A stretch of 64,000 bases of DNA from Paraspadella gotoi (GCA_051294375.1 CM119263.1:21622494-21686493); one strand, 5' to 3'; positions 12,361 to 23,529 are shown, counted from the stretch's first letter. Notes: generated by a model not told the origin, from the letters alone. Made by a program: numbers and translations.

Positions 12361-12490
12361 CTTTTTTGAAAGTAAGCTTCGAGGATGAACGTGGATGGAA
12401 TGTGGCACAGGATGGAACCGGAAGAAACAAAGAAAGAATAAGCGACGAAGGAGTGGGAAATTTTCTCCGCGAAAGAATTGAACAGGAGGC
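12361..12490 (-). CDS. SLC16-like gene, exon 4 (TM3-TM4, YFxKR signature)
   Basis: A 130-bp exon, phase 1 in and phase 2 out. The acceptor is TTTTTTTTCCTCAG and the donor is GTAAGGAG. It encodes GLLFNSFAEKISHSFVAYSF and then a hydrophobic TM4 ending EAYFQK. The last codon is split with exon 5, giving YFQKR. This is the SLC16 motif of a tyrosine-phenylalanine, one residue, then basic residues at the end of TM4. The exon was located by needing a phase-1-to-2 exon between exons 3 and 5, and it fits both sides exactly. Confidence 0.88.
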
Positions 12491-12537
12491 CTGAGGAAAA
12501 AAAAGGGGAGGTTTTGATAAGAGCTCTCGTTCCCTCT

Positions 12538-12599
<62 letters not shown>

Positions 12600-13334
12600 T
12601 CTTATTTCTCTTTCGCCCTTGAAAGTTAAAATTCCGTCGTTCCCTTCAAAAGTGTACGACGTCCCTCTGCCAGACAAGAAATTTTAATCGAGAATTTCAT
12701 GCATCAAATGTTTTAAAACGAAAGATAAAAAAATCAGACATTAATTTCGATTCCATCGCTGGAAAACTCGAAGCGATACTTTCTTTTGTCACTTGTTTTG
12801 CATTTAGATGTCGATAGACTTTGCATTTTTACTCTTTTGTCATTTATATATATTATATAAAGAAAAAGCGAATTTTTTTTATTTTTTATTGACATAAAAA
12901 TAAGGAGATGTTTCTGCTGATAACGACAGTAATTTTTTTTTACGGAAAAATAAATAATTTTAACAAACAGTAATGTTCATTTGTACTCATAAAACTAGAC
13001 GCTCCAGTTTTCGCTTACGCAATAATACTCTCTTCTTAAAACGCCAGAATTTCCGATAGTAAGCTGACAGTCGATGTCAACTCTATGAGAAACGAAGCCA
13101 AAAACTTAGCTTTCGTTGAGAGAGAAAAGTATCTCGTTCGACGACGAAGTAAATCACTTTTCCTCGTTCACTCATTCTCACACTCGCGGTGAAAAACAAA
13201 TCTCACACAGAGATAGAGCGCTCTCTCTTTCACAGATTAAAAGGAGAAATGCGTTTCCGATAAAACGTGAGTGTTCTGGTTTATCTCGATAACGAAAATG
13301 TAATTAATGAGGATTTTTTTTTAACGTTTATACT

Positions 13335-13497
13335 AGGAAAAAACAGTTTTGTTTGACAACGAGCCTTCATCAGTGCTGATGAAGGCTCTAAGTGAAAGAG
13401 CCGAAACATGTCTGACTAAACTGTCAAATAAATCGTTGTCAAACAAAACTGTTTTTTCCTAATACCTCAAAAAACAACGAAAAGAGAGTATATACAT
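13335..13497. mobile_element. 163-bp insertion with hammerhead-like core, inverted repeats and 12-bp target duplication
   Basis: The direct repeat AACGTTTATACT at 13323-13334 and 13498-13509 brackets the insertion exactly. The left end begins a perfect 28-bp inverted repeat (13335-13362 against 13433-13460). Between the arms lie a 13-bp perfect hairpin with a 2-nt loop (13361-13388), then CTGATGA (13376-13382), a 6-bp stem GGCTCT/AGAGCC with a 7-nt loop, and GAAAC (13403-13407). CUGAUGA-stem-GAAA is the catalytic core layout of hammerhead ribozymes, which are known in Penelope-like retroelements and retrozymes. One extra A between core and stem II, and a poor stem I, argue that this copy is degenerate. 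Confidence 0.8.
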
Positions 13498-13589
13498 AAC
13501 GTTTATACTGAAAAATATTAGTGACATTCTTATAACTGCGAAGGTTTCTATCATAAGGAGTAAAAAAAATAAATAAGAAAAGAATATAA

Positions 13590-13865
13590 TAGAAAGTTGT
13601 GGATAAGGCGCTAAGTGGGCTGAAGATGACTATCCGTAACTTCTATAACCGCCTCTAGCAGCCATGGAACAGGTTCTGGGCTTGGAACCAGACTTGCGGG
13701 TTTGCCACATCCCCAAGGCGGCTGACGCTTCCCGCAGGGTAGGTACCGGGTTGGGATTGAACCCGGTAGTGGTCATGAGCTGATGGCTTTACTCAATGAG
13801 CCACCAGCTCACAACTGAAAGTGTCATGCTTATAGGCGGGGTGAACCTAGTCAATGCCCGACTAC
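13590..13865 (-). mobile_element. tRNA-derived SINE
   Basis: On the minus strand a B-box GGGTTCAATCCC (13764-13753) sits about 40 bases after an A-box-like TGGCTCATTGAG (13803-13792), the pol III internal promoter spacing. A non-tRNA body follows towards 13590. The same 5' block recurs at 5.3 kb. No precise target duplication was identified. Confidence 0.65.
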
Positions 13866-14054
13866 AAAGTAAAGTAAAGAGCGGAAGGAAAACCTCCAAA
13901 AACATCAAAAAAGTTAAAAATATCTTATTGAAGAGACATCGCATGCACAGGAAATAATAATTTAAGCAAATCGTAGTGGGATTTACAAGTACATTTTTAT
14001 TATTTTTTTGCCATATTTGATTATTCTGAGAATCATTCCCTCTTCCTTCCTCCT

Positions 14055-14145
<91 letters not shown>

Positions 14146-14300
14146 CCTCACTTTTTCTGTAACAACTTACTTTGGACTGCCTTGAAAAAATGATTCGTCC
14201 GTACGATTCGAAATATTGTCAAAAAAATAATAAATGTAAATTGTAAATCCCACTATGAATTGCTTGATATTAAAAATACCTTTAAAAAAATCGAACTTAC

Positions 14301-14420
14301 CTACGACGGAAATGAGTCCACCCAAGACGCAGATGGGGCGTGGCCCGTGGCGTATCGTCAGCGTCGTAACCAGCGGCGCCAAAAACCAACCGAACGCCCA
14401 CGACACCGAGATGGCCCACA
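14301..14420 (-). CDS. SLC16-like gene, exon 3 (TM2-TM3)
   Basis: A 120-bp exon, phase 1 in and phase 1 out, between acceptor CTTATCCACAG and donor GTAAGTTC. The translation begins VWAISVSWAFGWFLAPLVTT and continues with a loop (TIRHGPRP) and the start of TM3 (ICVLGGLISVVG). The family pattern is ...G.llgPL...l..R.G.Rpv.ilGgll...G, and this exon follows it closely. The conserved R-x-G-x-R-P loop is diagnostic. Confidence 0.9.
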
Positions 14421-15680
14421 CTGTGGATAAGTGGGGTAAAGGATGGTGAGAATTGAAAAGACATATGAATGGGTAAGGAACAGTGAGAGAATAAGGGAAA
14501 AATCGCGTGAATTTTGATAACCCGGATTTCCTGGTGAATCTTGGAGGCAAAGGATAGAAGGAAAAATTAAGGATAAACAAAGGAAAAACAAAGGATAACG
14601 TAGAAATACATAGAAATGCAAATAAGGAAAGAAATGAAGGAAAGAAAAATAGAAAAAGAAAAACGTAAAAGAATTACGAAAGGAAAGGAGAAGAATGAAG
14701 GAAAAAAGAAAAGAAAGGAAGAAAAAAGATAAGAAAGACGAGAGGAAAGGAGAAGAGAGAAAAAAAGAAGGAAAGAAGGAAAAAGAAAAGAGGAAATAAG
14801 GGAAGAAATGCTGGGAAATAGCGGTTGTGGAAAAGCAATAAAGGCGGTTAAAGTCAAGGAGCGCGAGGGAAAAGTCAGTGAGAAGGAGCTAATTTCGTCC
14901 AGAAGAGATTTTCTTTGGGGAGAAAGAGCGAACCAGGGAAACTCCGACTTATGTTTGAATGTTGTTTTTTCTTTTTAGTTTCATACATGTATATGAATTG
15001 ATAATATAACAAGGAGAAATTTAAAAACGTATCTCTGCTTTTAGTTTTAGTAAACTCGATCTCTCTGTCAACACTTTCATTTTGCGAAGTAGAGAAACAA
15101 TTTTTTTTCAATTAAGAGGTCAAAAATGAGAAAGAGAGATGAGAGAGAGACGATGAGAGAAGAGAGAGAGAGAGATGAGAGAGATGAGAGATGAGAAAGT
15201 AGATGTAGAGAGGTAGAGGATGATGATGAGAGAAATAATACGATGAGTGACTTAATTATATGATGTCTTTCATAGCAAAAAAAGGAGTCTAAGAGGAAAA
15301 ATAAGTTAATAACAATTAACGAACAGGTTAAAAAGAAAATCAAATAAAACGCGTAAAAAATTGAGGATAAAAAAGGAACATGGGGGAAAAGAGAAAGGGA
15401 AAAAGTAAGGAAAAAAAAGTTAGAAAAAAAGAAAGAAAGCCACAAAGCCGTCGACATTTTCTAAACGATCGGAGAACTTGCAAAAAAAAAACGTCTTGGG
15501 TGGGAGGTGACGACTTAGAAGGGCAGTTAAAAATCGACAAGTGGGCGGTCATGTCTGCCGATTGGTCAGTCAACTTCGACGGGAGACTTAAAAAAGAGCA
15601 CCAAGTCTCGAAATGTATTGAGTGAAAAAGACAGACAGACAGACAGACAGCCGGAGGACGTGAAGGGACATCATTTTTTT

Positions 15681-15779
15681 GCATAATTTATCATAATTCG
15701 ATGTTCTGACATGATATAAGTGAATCCCGACAAGGCAAAGAATTATAGAGTCGGGAATCTGCTGATAAGCAGATCCGAC
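15681..15779 (-). repeat. Dispersed hairpin repeat, copy 1
   Basis: Reverse complement of 32720-32832 apart from a short insertion and point changes. Includes CATGTCAGAACATCGAATTA and a hairpin whose complete form is GATCTGCTTATAAGCAGATC. Followed on its low side by a GACA tetranucleotide run. Confidence 0.85.
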
Positions 15780-16007
15780 TAAAAAGTTAAAATTTTCTCG
15801 AAAGGATGCTGACAATTCAGCTCGTTTTAAAGAAGAATTCATGGCTTGTCGCTATTGAATATAAACTTTCGCGGTTGAATAAACTGGGATGAATAAACAA
15901 GACTGTGAGAAGTCATTGATTAAAAGATTGCAGGACCTGCTATGTCATTATATTGTAAGAGTGATGGATGCCTTAAAAGTTTAAGTTAAGATAAGTTAAA
16001 CCACAAT

Positions 16008-16085
16008 GCCTGTCCAAAATCAAGGGCAGATAGCGTAATTCATTATACAAAAGGATATTTTATATTGGTTGTACCAATTTCATAA
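16008..16085 (+). repeat. Dispersed repeat GCCTGTCCAAA...TTGGTTGTACCAATTTCAT, intact copy
   Basis: The same left block (GCCTGTCCAAA) and right block (TTATATTGGTTGTACCAA) occur at 62275 and 63281, split there by the Tc1 insertion. The right block alone occurs at 19861 and 52035, and the left block alone at 36396. TTGGTTGTACCAA can form a short hairpin. Confidence 0.75.
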
Positions 16086-16095
16086 ACATAATATA

Positions 16096-16695
16096 CTATC
16101 TAGGAAAAGTATATGACATAATTCATTTATTCAATAAAAAGTAATAAAAACATGCGGTAAAACATCATGATGACATTCTCAATATTTAGTATACCCTTCC
16201 TTTGGCATCAACTTCTGCCTGCCTTTGTCTGGGTATGCTCTTATACAGCAAATTTAAGGTATAACAGTTGAAATTTTTTTCGACATTCTTTAACACAATT
16301 CTGGGCAGCCCTGATATTAATGTTGCGCATTTTCCCCTCCTTTCTGAGAGCTATAATAATATTTTTTTTGAACCAGAAAGAGGTGCAAGGCCTTTAGCAT
16401 TGCCAAATTTAAAAAAAAGTTTAAAAAAATAACTAACTCTATTTAAAATAAAACAAATAAATAAATATCAAAAATGGTAGAAAATTAAATCTCATTTTTT
16501 TCGCCATTTTTCATTTTAAGTAACAATATTTTTTTGCCTGTAACTTCTAAACAATTTGACCTACAAAAAAATAAAAGGAAGCTACTGAAAAAAAATTCAA
16601 TATAGATTCCGAAACGTTCAGATTTTTTTTAAATTAAATAAGTTTTCGAGTAGATATCTTTTATTAAAAATGTCATATACTTTTTTCCTAGATAG
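16096..16695 (-). mobile_element. Deleted Tc1-like transposon, 600 bp
   Basis: Terminal inverted repeats begin CTATCTAGG and run about 24 bp. The two ends differ by two A residues. TA lies immediately outside both ends (16094-16095 and 16696-16697), as expected for Tc1/mariner. On the minus strand the last codons of a transposase remain, ending YKSIPRQRQAEVDAKGRVY before a stop at 16186. This is the usual Tc1 C-terminus (S-[IM]-P-R-R.....AKG...Y). The catalytic core is missing. Confidence 0.8.
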
Positions 16696-16726
<31 letters not shown>

Positions 16727-17933
16727 AAATAAAAATAATATAATTGACGAGAAAAAAAACAAATTTAGGTCGAGGAAGCACGATGGAATTTACCACCATA
16801 TCTCTTTCTACCTTCCATTCAATCCTCGCGCCCATTTCCCTTCACCGCAGTCCTACGTACTCGAGCGCGTCTTCAAACGTGAAAATGCCTCAACTTCACA
16901 TCGCAACCAAAACTGAAAACGGTTTTGCGGCGTGGACGGAATGCACGTGGCGGGGGCGTGGTACGTGCGTGACGATAGGGACCCAAAATTGAGGGAATAG
17001 AAAAAAACAACTCAAGTGTGGCCCAAAAAATAAAAAAATGCAAGGAGAGTATTCGAATGGTTAAGTTTTCTAAGAAAACTGATTGGTCCTAGTTGTTTCG
17101 TGCATAAATTTATAATTAATTTATTGTGTTTAGCCTCATTTTCATTGGTCGTTATTCGTAGTATATGCCATTCAAACCTAATTCAAAAAACTTCCAAGTA
17201 TCAACGTCGGTCTAAAGTCTCTCACGTTTTACCCATAAACACTTCCTTCGCCGCGAGTGACGGGTCAATAGCTCTTCTCTTAACTGCAATCGGTCTCACC
17301 ACACAAATTTCTCCCTTTTTCCTTATTTTCCTTCGTTGTCCTTCAGTCGCTTCTCTTTGCCCCCCCCCTTTCGCTTGCCCCTCTTCGCTTCCCTCATTTG
17401 AAATTGACCACCGTTTTTCTCAATTAATTCTCATCAATGTCTAAAATGTCGTCTTGTAAATTCGAGTTTCGCGAAAAACAATTTATATCCCAAGGATGCA
17501 GCAAATTTAGTGTTTAGTATTTTTTTATTGTAAATGTAATTGTAAAATTTAACTGTTTACAACCAATCAGTTGATATTAAATATTTGTAAAGACTTGCAT
17601 GGCAACTGTTTCTTATTTAAATTGCTTTTATCAATATCTCTCTTGTTTCTTACCACACTGTTCGTTTTATTTCCATCTCACTGCATCTCTCTCCATCTCT
17701 CAACATCTCTCTTCGTCTAACTCCATCACTCTCTTTCCATCTCTCTTCTTCGAACTAAACGGTCCGCCACTTTTTGAACTCCCAGTCATGGGCGACCCCT
17801 TGGCTCCCGTTTCCAACGAAATTACTCGTTCCTGGGTGTTCAAACTTTTTTCAACGGGACCCGCGCAGCCGGTAGCGCCCGCGGACGAGTCTCTCTCTTC
17901 TCCTCTCCTCTCCTCTCTCGTCTCTCTCTTCTC

Positions 17934-17969
<36 letters not shown>

Positions 17970-18260
17970 CTTTTGGTTATTTGCGCACCCTTCTCTCTTT
18001 TTCTTTCTTCTCTTTTCTTGTCTCAGGTTCATTTACTTTTTTTATTTCCCTTTTGTTTGTTAAGTCCCACTTTGTTTTACGAGACTCATTTTTTTCTCAA
18101 TTTTTCATATCGTTCCTATTTTCTCTAGTGAAGTATTTTTATTTATTTTTATTTTCTTTCTATTCAATAAAGGATGTTTGTCTATATCTTCTCTTTCTTC
18201 CCCTCCTCTTTATTTGTGCCTCTTCTGCCCGATTCCCATTGCCATTCTCTCTCTCACTCT

Positions 18261-18303
<43 letters not shown>

Positions 18304-18505
18304 CTCTCTCATTCCTGCTTCATACCCTTACTTACTCTTCCCCATTTTTCACTTGAATAAAATCTTTGTTTTCTTCTCTCTCCTTTCTTTTTATTCTTCC
18401 ACTGCCGATTTTTCCTCTCCCTCTCCCTTACCTGACTCCATTTCCTACCCTTCACCACATTCACCACATCCCCCGCTCCTCACCACCGCTTCCCCTTTCA
18501 CTTAC

Positions 18506-19418
18506 CCACGACGCTGTCCTTGGTTTTGAAATGCTGCGTCATCAGATAAAAGAGAACTCCGTTGGAGAGAAGGAGCCCGCAAGAGAGGGCGTTGGACAAC
18601 AGCGTCACGAAGCAGACGAACCAGCCCCACCCACCCTCCAGCGGATGGTAAGTGGGCGGCTGCAGCAAATGCGCGGCGCTGGCGGCGACGGACGGAGTCG
18701 TGGCTGCCGTCAGAGGCTCCACAGGTTGCGGCGTCGTCGTCGTCGTCGCCGTCACGGTCGTCGTCGGGGCCGTTGTCGGCGTCGTCAGCGGACGAAAGTT
18801 GATGGCGGCGAGATTGTTTGGATCTGGTCGAGAGCGGCGCGGAGAGGCGACGGCGGCCGCGATGGTTGAGGCTGCTGCGTAACAGGGCGACGCCGCGTCC
18901 GGCGGGAGCGGTTGAAGGTGCTGAAGGAACAGCTGCTGCCGTTGTCTCTCGTAAGAGTGAGTTCGCGGCGAAGTGAAGGCGTATATCGTCGTCGTCGTCG
19001 TCCCTGTCGTCGTCGCTGACGGCGCCGGCGGGCTGGCGTCGGTGCCTCCGTTGCGTCGTCGGCGCGCGACGAGAGCATCGAGGGGTGTAAGGGGCGGGGG
19101 TGGGAGCCGCGCTGGCTGTTGAGGAGAGCCCTCTGGGCGTCGTCTTCCCTTTTCCGAGTCCGCTTCCGGAAGGAGTCGCTCCTCGACGGCGGCGACAGGG
19201 GCCGACGACCCCGACGCCGCTGTGTCTCGTCGCAGCATATCTTCTGTGCCTTCGAAACCGCCGACGCTGCCGACCCGAAAGACGGCGTCGACGTCCCTGG
19301 ACGCGCTATCTCCCAACGGCTCGTCCGCTTCCGAAGCCGGAATCCAGAAGGAAGAGGACGAGAAGTCGCAAACACCATATCCCTCGCAGAAGGAACGTGC
19401 GCGCTGCAGGTGGCGATG
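18506..19418 (-). CDS. SLC16-like gene, exon 2 (low-complexity N-terminus, EGGWGW motif, TM1)
   Basis: The acceptor is a pyrimidine-rich TTTCTCCCCTTCAG and the donor is GTAAGTG (intron starts at 18505). The exon runs 913 bp from phase 0 to phase 1. About 250 residues rich in Pro, Ala, Thr, Ser and Arg, with a poly-Thr run, precede the membrane domain. The last ~50 residues start with EGGWGW, matching the SLC16 [D/E]G[G/S]WGW signature, followed by TM1 (FVCFVTLLSNALSCGLLLSN) and the short loop to TM2. The N-terminus is far longer than in typical family members (usually 10-30 residues). In MCT1, TM1 carries a lysine important for transport. The aligned position here appears to be Ser. The GC-rich codon use contrasts with the AT-rich flanks. 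Confidence 0.88.
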
Positions 19419-19915
19419 CTGAAGGGGAGAAATGATGTTCATTTGTTTGTGATAACTACCATATAAACAACACTAACAGTCAGCCTATTTAATTAGGATC
19501 CCAGGATGGAGTACAATAATAGTAAATAATAATAATTATACTAAATGGAGGGACCCTTTTCGAATAATTAAAAGAGTTGAGATGAAAGTCTGGAAGTTAA
19601 TAAAGTTAGTTAAGAGTTAATAGAGTTAATAACTTAATAGACAAAATTGTGCGAGAATCTTGATTGAAAGCTTGCGGGGTCTTACTAGTTACTATGTTTT
19701 TATCTTGTAATAGGGAAGGAGACTACCATAGACTTTTTATTTATATTCATATTTATATTTCATAGATAATTTTATGAAAATTGCAAAATTACTTGTTTCA
19801 CTATCTGTAGTTTTTTTAGATTTAGCATTCATGGATTTTTATATAATAGGATATAAATACATTTATATTAGTTGTACCAATTTCATAATCATCAACAATA
19901 ACATGAAAACCTCAC
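19419..19915 (-). other. SLC16-like intron 1
   Basis: 497-bp AT-rich intron. It contains one copy of the dispersed TTGGTTGTACCAATTTC-type motif at 19861-19888, with a one-base variant. Confidence 0.65.
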
Positions 19916-20299
19916 CTCTTCTTCCTCGAATTCTTCCTCGTCGTCGTCGTCCAACGTCACGTGACTGCGAAGCCTGAAGCTGCTGCTGCGGGGGAGGAGC
20001 GCCTTTCGCTCACCGCAGCCACTGCAGCCGCCGCAGCGCGGGTGGGGTTCCCCGCTCCGCAGCAGCGGCGAGTCCGACGGCGAGGGGACGCGATGAGACG
20101 GGTGGCGAAAGTCCGGACGTCGGTGGCGGCGATGCCAGGTTTGTGGGTGTAGGTTGGAGTGGCGATGAGGGAGGTGGTAGCGAAATGGGTGGTCGGAGTG
20201 GCGGACCAGGTCGCACAAGTGGGTGGCGGAGGGGCGGTCCTCGGCAAAGGAGAAAAAGCGAAGGTCGCGGGCCGAGCGAAAATCTGGTGGGGGTGTCAT
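19916..20299 (-). CDS. SLC16-like gene, exon 1 (N-terminal, acidic end)
   Basis: I chose ATG at 20299-20297 as the start, giving 128 codons that end at a GTGAGG donor (intron begins at 19915) in phase 0, which matches exon 2. Of the three frames, this is the only one still open at the donor. It encodes a His/Pro/Arg-rich, probably cytosolic segment, then a Ser/Arg stretch (RSSSFRLRSHV, basophilic-kinase-like) and a run of Asp and Glu (DDDDEEEFEEEE) just before the junction. There is no recognisable domain. An upstream non-coding exon, or an acceptor at the CAG just inside the proposed start, would change the N-terminus. The exon itself is likely real because its end phase fits exon 2. Confidence 0.55.
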
Positions 20300-23200
20300 C
20301 AGAAATAATTCAATGAAGAGAAAGAGGCATTAATCAAGTTAAATACGAATTAAAAGAAAATTAAAAATTGAAGAGGGAAAAAACTGAGTTATAGTTTTAC
20401 ATAAAATCATAATAAATTTAAAACTAAAAAAATATCTTTTCGTAATCAATAGTTGGAAAACTTAAAAGACCCTGAAGTCTCTCTGATTCGCGAAGACGAA
20501 ACTGAAAAAGAAAATTTTTTTTCTAAGCGAAAATTTAGTTTGTTTTGTCGATGGAAAGGATAAAAGCCTCACTGACTGAGGGGAATGAGTGGACCGGGGG
20601 GGAGAGATAAGTCGAGTGATAAGTGATTTTAAAAGTAGTGTGAAAAAGCCATGGGAAAACTGGGACTGGAGAGTGAAAGAGGGAAGGGGGTTAAGACGCC
20701 AACCTTAAAAGTCTAAATCAGGAAATGAAAGAGAGAGAGAGGGAGAGAGAGAGAGAGATCCCTGCACTGTGAGAATAAAGAGAGCGAATGAACCAAGAAA
20801 GAGAAAAAGAGAAAATCTAGAGGAAAAATGAGCACGCGGGTGGACGTGATATGAAGTATGAGCGTCGAGTCTTTCCCACATCCCCGTCGCCATTTCATTA
20901 TTTTTTTCCCTCGAAGGGAAAAATAAAAGAGGAAAATCTCTTTTTATTTTCTCTTTTATTCTGTCATCTCTTTCGTCGTTTATTATCATTGCCCGCGTTC
21001 GCCTTTTGACAAACGACCTTTAAAAACTGTTCCGACTTTATAGTTCGGACGGAATCGACGGCGGGCGCGAGTTTGAAATTAGTTTTTTATTTTTATGAGA
21101 TCGCTCGGAATGTTTTGTTACGATATTGCTAGGATAAATTTAGACAATTGAAAAAAAAATAGTAAGAAAATCGTTCTAAGACTGAAACGCAGACAACCTT
21201 TAAAAAACGTGGGAAAAAAGAAGAAGGAAAGTAAAGAAAAGAAGAAAAAACATGAAAACGTTTAGCGAGAAAAAAAGTGAGGAGAGACGGACGGTGAATT
21301 TTAAAAGTCCTAATGGCGAAGATCACGACCGATGATCCATCTTCTTTCCCGTAACAACTTCCTTCCGCTTTTTTTCTTTTTCTTTTCTTTCTTTTTTTTC
21401 AGTCTTTCTCTAACGCGTTTCTTTTTTTTCTCTCTTTTCTCTCTTTCTTTCGGTCTTTCTTTTTTCTCTTACTTTCTTTTTTTTCTCTTTTACTTTCTTC
21501 TTTTTCTCTCTTTCCTATGTATCGTTCTTTTTATTTTTTTTTAAGAAAAAAAAAGTACAGTATTTTAGTATAATGCTGTTTTAATCTCTTTCTTTTTTTG
21601 GCTCGTTTTTCTTTTTTTCTCTCCCTTTTTTTCTCCCACAATCAAACCTTGTTCATTTGTCAACTGATGTCGATAGTTTCCGTCGAATCTCGTTTCGTTG
21701 AAGGTGGCGCCTCTGCTGGTTGTCATGGCAACGCGCCGTCGACGTCGACGCGGTTGGGGGAACCGGAAGTGACGCCAACGACGGCGTCAAGGGACGCCGC
21801 GAACGTCATGGCGCTTCATTAGTAGGAGACGTCGGCGAGGCGTGCTTTGGGCCACATCTAGCGAGGAAAAGAAATAAATGAGACACAAATGATTAATTAA
21901 AATAATAAAAATGTGACTATAACATATGTAGTAATAATTCGAAAAATAAAAGAAAATAATATTCTGAAAGCAAATGGTGTGACCCCAGATTGTTTGAAAG
22001 AGGGAAAGAAAGAAAGAAAGAAAGAAAGGAAAGAAAGGAAGACGAAGAAACTATAAAGAAAGAATTATGCAATGAACGTTACGCCAGTGAACTTCTCCCA
22101 GAAGGAGAAAAAAAAAAGACGCAAAAAAGGCGAAAACAAATTGGGCGATAAAATTTGGAAGAAAAACCGATTGGATTTTTAGATCCGCGGAAGAATTTCT
22201 TTCGTCGTCAGAAAAAAAGAGGCGCCGCCTTTCGACGTCTAAATGGGGAAAAGAAAACGTCGCCGGGAATTGCGATCGGCATCGGCACCGGGAGAGATTG
22301 ACGTCCGGGAAACGTAGACATTCAGCGCCGGAAAGAGAGATGTTACGCAGCGGATAAGGTTGAAGTTTCGCATGTTGGTGGCCTTCGGGGAAAGTTTAGG
22401 ACAGAGGTTTAACTAGTTGATAGACAAAAAGATGTGTGTATCCTTCCTCTCTCTATCAGCAAGAAATTAAGCGGGTTATTCAAGTCAATGTGGATTGCGG
22501 ATGTTTTGATGTCACCAAGAGATCGATTTTCTTGCGTCGGAAATTCGGTCGCCACCGAAGCCAGCGTCCTTCCGATCCTCGTGTATAAACATTTAAGGCT
22601 CAAATCACGAAGATAAACAAAAGATAAACAAAAAGATAAACAAAGAGATAAACGAAAAGATAAACAAAATGATGAACAAAAAGATAAACAAAAAGATAAA
22701 TAAATATACAAACAAAAATATAAACAAATATATATAAACAAAAGACAAACAAAAAGAGGAACAAAAGATAAACAAAAAGAGGAACAAAAGATAAACAAAA
22801 ATATAAACAAAAGATAAACAAAAAGATAAACGAAAAAATAAACAAAAGATAGACAAAAAGATGAACAAAAAAGATAAACAAAAAGATACACAAAACGACT
22901 CGGTTCAGCTTCGCGTAAACAAAGTCGATGTCACGTGAATCAGAGTTTATCTTTTTTTTTTTTTTGGCAGAAGTTGACGTAAATTTATAACTATTCCGTT
23001 TGTCAAAAAGGAACATGTTCAGAAATATATTTCATTAATTGCGAAATCTCGCAGAACGTGCTTCAATGTGAGAAACGTGTTCGTGACTCAACCAACCTCT
23101 CGAACTTTTTCCCCTCTTTTCAGTCGGTCTGTTGGTCGGTGGGTCCGTTAAAAATACATATAATTTGCCTATGGTTTGTTGCTCATTTGTCAAGACAGAA

Positions 23201-23468
23201 AAAACTCAAATCTAAGGGACTGCTAGCGCTGGCTTCAGGAATTCCTAAAACTACCTAAAAGGAATGAAAGATGAAATTTTGATGCAGTGCATGTCATAAA
23301 TACACGGACAAAGAAAGTTTGCTAGTCTTGTTATGTCTTATGTGATATGTCATATATGAACAAATATAAAGTCACCGCGGCGCAACACATTGGATTTACC
23401 CTTCTAGTTTTTCGCTTTTTGTGAAGAAAGGAAATAAAAAGAAAACATGAACGATAATGTATGCATTA

Positions 23469-23504
<36 letters not shown>
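20300..23504. other. Intergenic / upstream of SLC16-like gene
   Basis: No convincing gene. Holds a GC-rich CpG-containing block at 21700-21860 with an X-box-like site, (GAAA)-like runs near 22000-22040, a minisatellite at 22612-22897 built on GATAAACAAAAA-type units, and a (CT)n array ending in a 25-base N gap at 23505. A promoter for the carrier should lie in the first 1-2 kb but no clear core element is visible. Confidence 0.6.
22612..22897. repeat. Minisatellite, GATAAACAAAAA-type units
   Basis: Over 20 imperfect copies of a 12-14 base unit (AAGATAAACAAA with variants), interrupted by short AAATATAAAC units. Confidence 0.85.
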
Positions 23505-23529
23505 NNNNNNNNNNNNNNNNNNNNNNNNN
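23505..23529. other. Assembly gap (25 N)
   Basis: Run of N immediately after a (CT)n array. Confidence 0.99.

Larger units (their letters stand above)
12491..14300 (-). other. SLC16-like intron 3
   Basis: 1.8 kb with a (CT)n array at 12540-12597, the 163-bp hammerhead-like insertion at 13335-13497, a tRNA-derived SINE at about 13590-13865 and a (CT)n array at 14053-14142. Confidence 0.7.
14421..18505 (-). other. SLC16-like intron 2
   Basis: 4.1 kb. Purine-rich 14560-15420, a short dispersed hairpin repeat at 15681-15779, a Tc1-like remnant at 16096-16695, a pyrimidine-rich block 17880-18470 with (CT)n near 17935 and 18268-18310. No coding exon fits here, because exons 2 and 3 join in phase without one. 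Confidence 0.7.
162..20299 (-). other. Gene span: SLC16-like (monocarboxylate transporter-like) carrier, 3' end off window
   Basis: Eight minus-strand coding exons can be joined: 20299-19916, 19418-18506, 14420-14301, 12490-12361, 8733-8551, 3830-3677, 2657-2484 and 356-162. All introns are GT-AG, and every junction keeps the reading frame except exon 6 to exon 7, where one base is missing. In order the exons encode a long low-complexity N-terminus, EGGWGW plus TM1, TM2-3, TM3-4, TM5-6, TM7, TM8-9 and TM10-11. This is the topology of the SLC16 branch of the major facilitator superfamily, which are plasma-membrane carriers. Exon 8 ends at a good donor (GTAAGTAAA), so TM12 and the cytosolic tail lie left of position 1. 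The joined coding length so far is about 750 codons. Substrate cannot be inferred. An SLC16-related orphan subfamily is as likely as a true lactate carrier. Confidence 0.85.

Noticed and set aside
13376-13413. Claiming a fully active hammerhead ribozyme in this copy
   Set aside because: An extra A separates the core from stem II and stem I pairs poorly, so only a hammerhead-like core is claimed.
13753-13764. tRNA gene on the minus strand
   Set aside because: B-box and A-box-like signals are present, but there is no cloverleaf with acceptor and anticodon stems, and related copies exist. A SINE explains it better.
18366-19466. Plus-strand ORFs opposite SLC16-like exon 2
   Set aside because: Shadow frames of the minus exon. 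The minus frame carries the family signature and correct splice phases.
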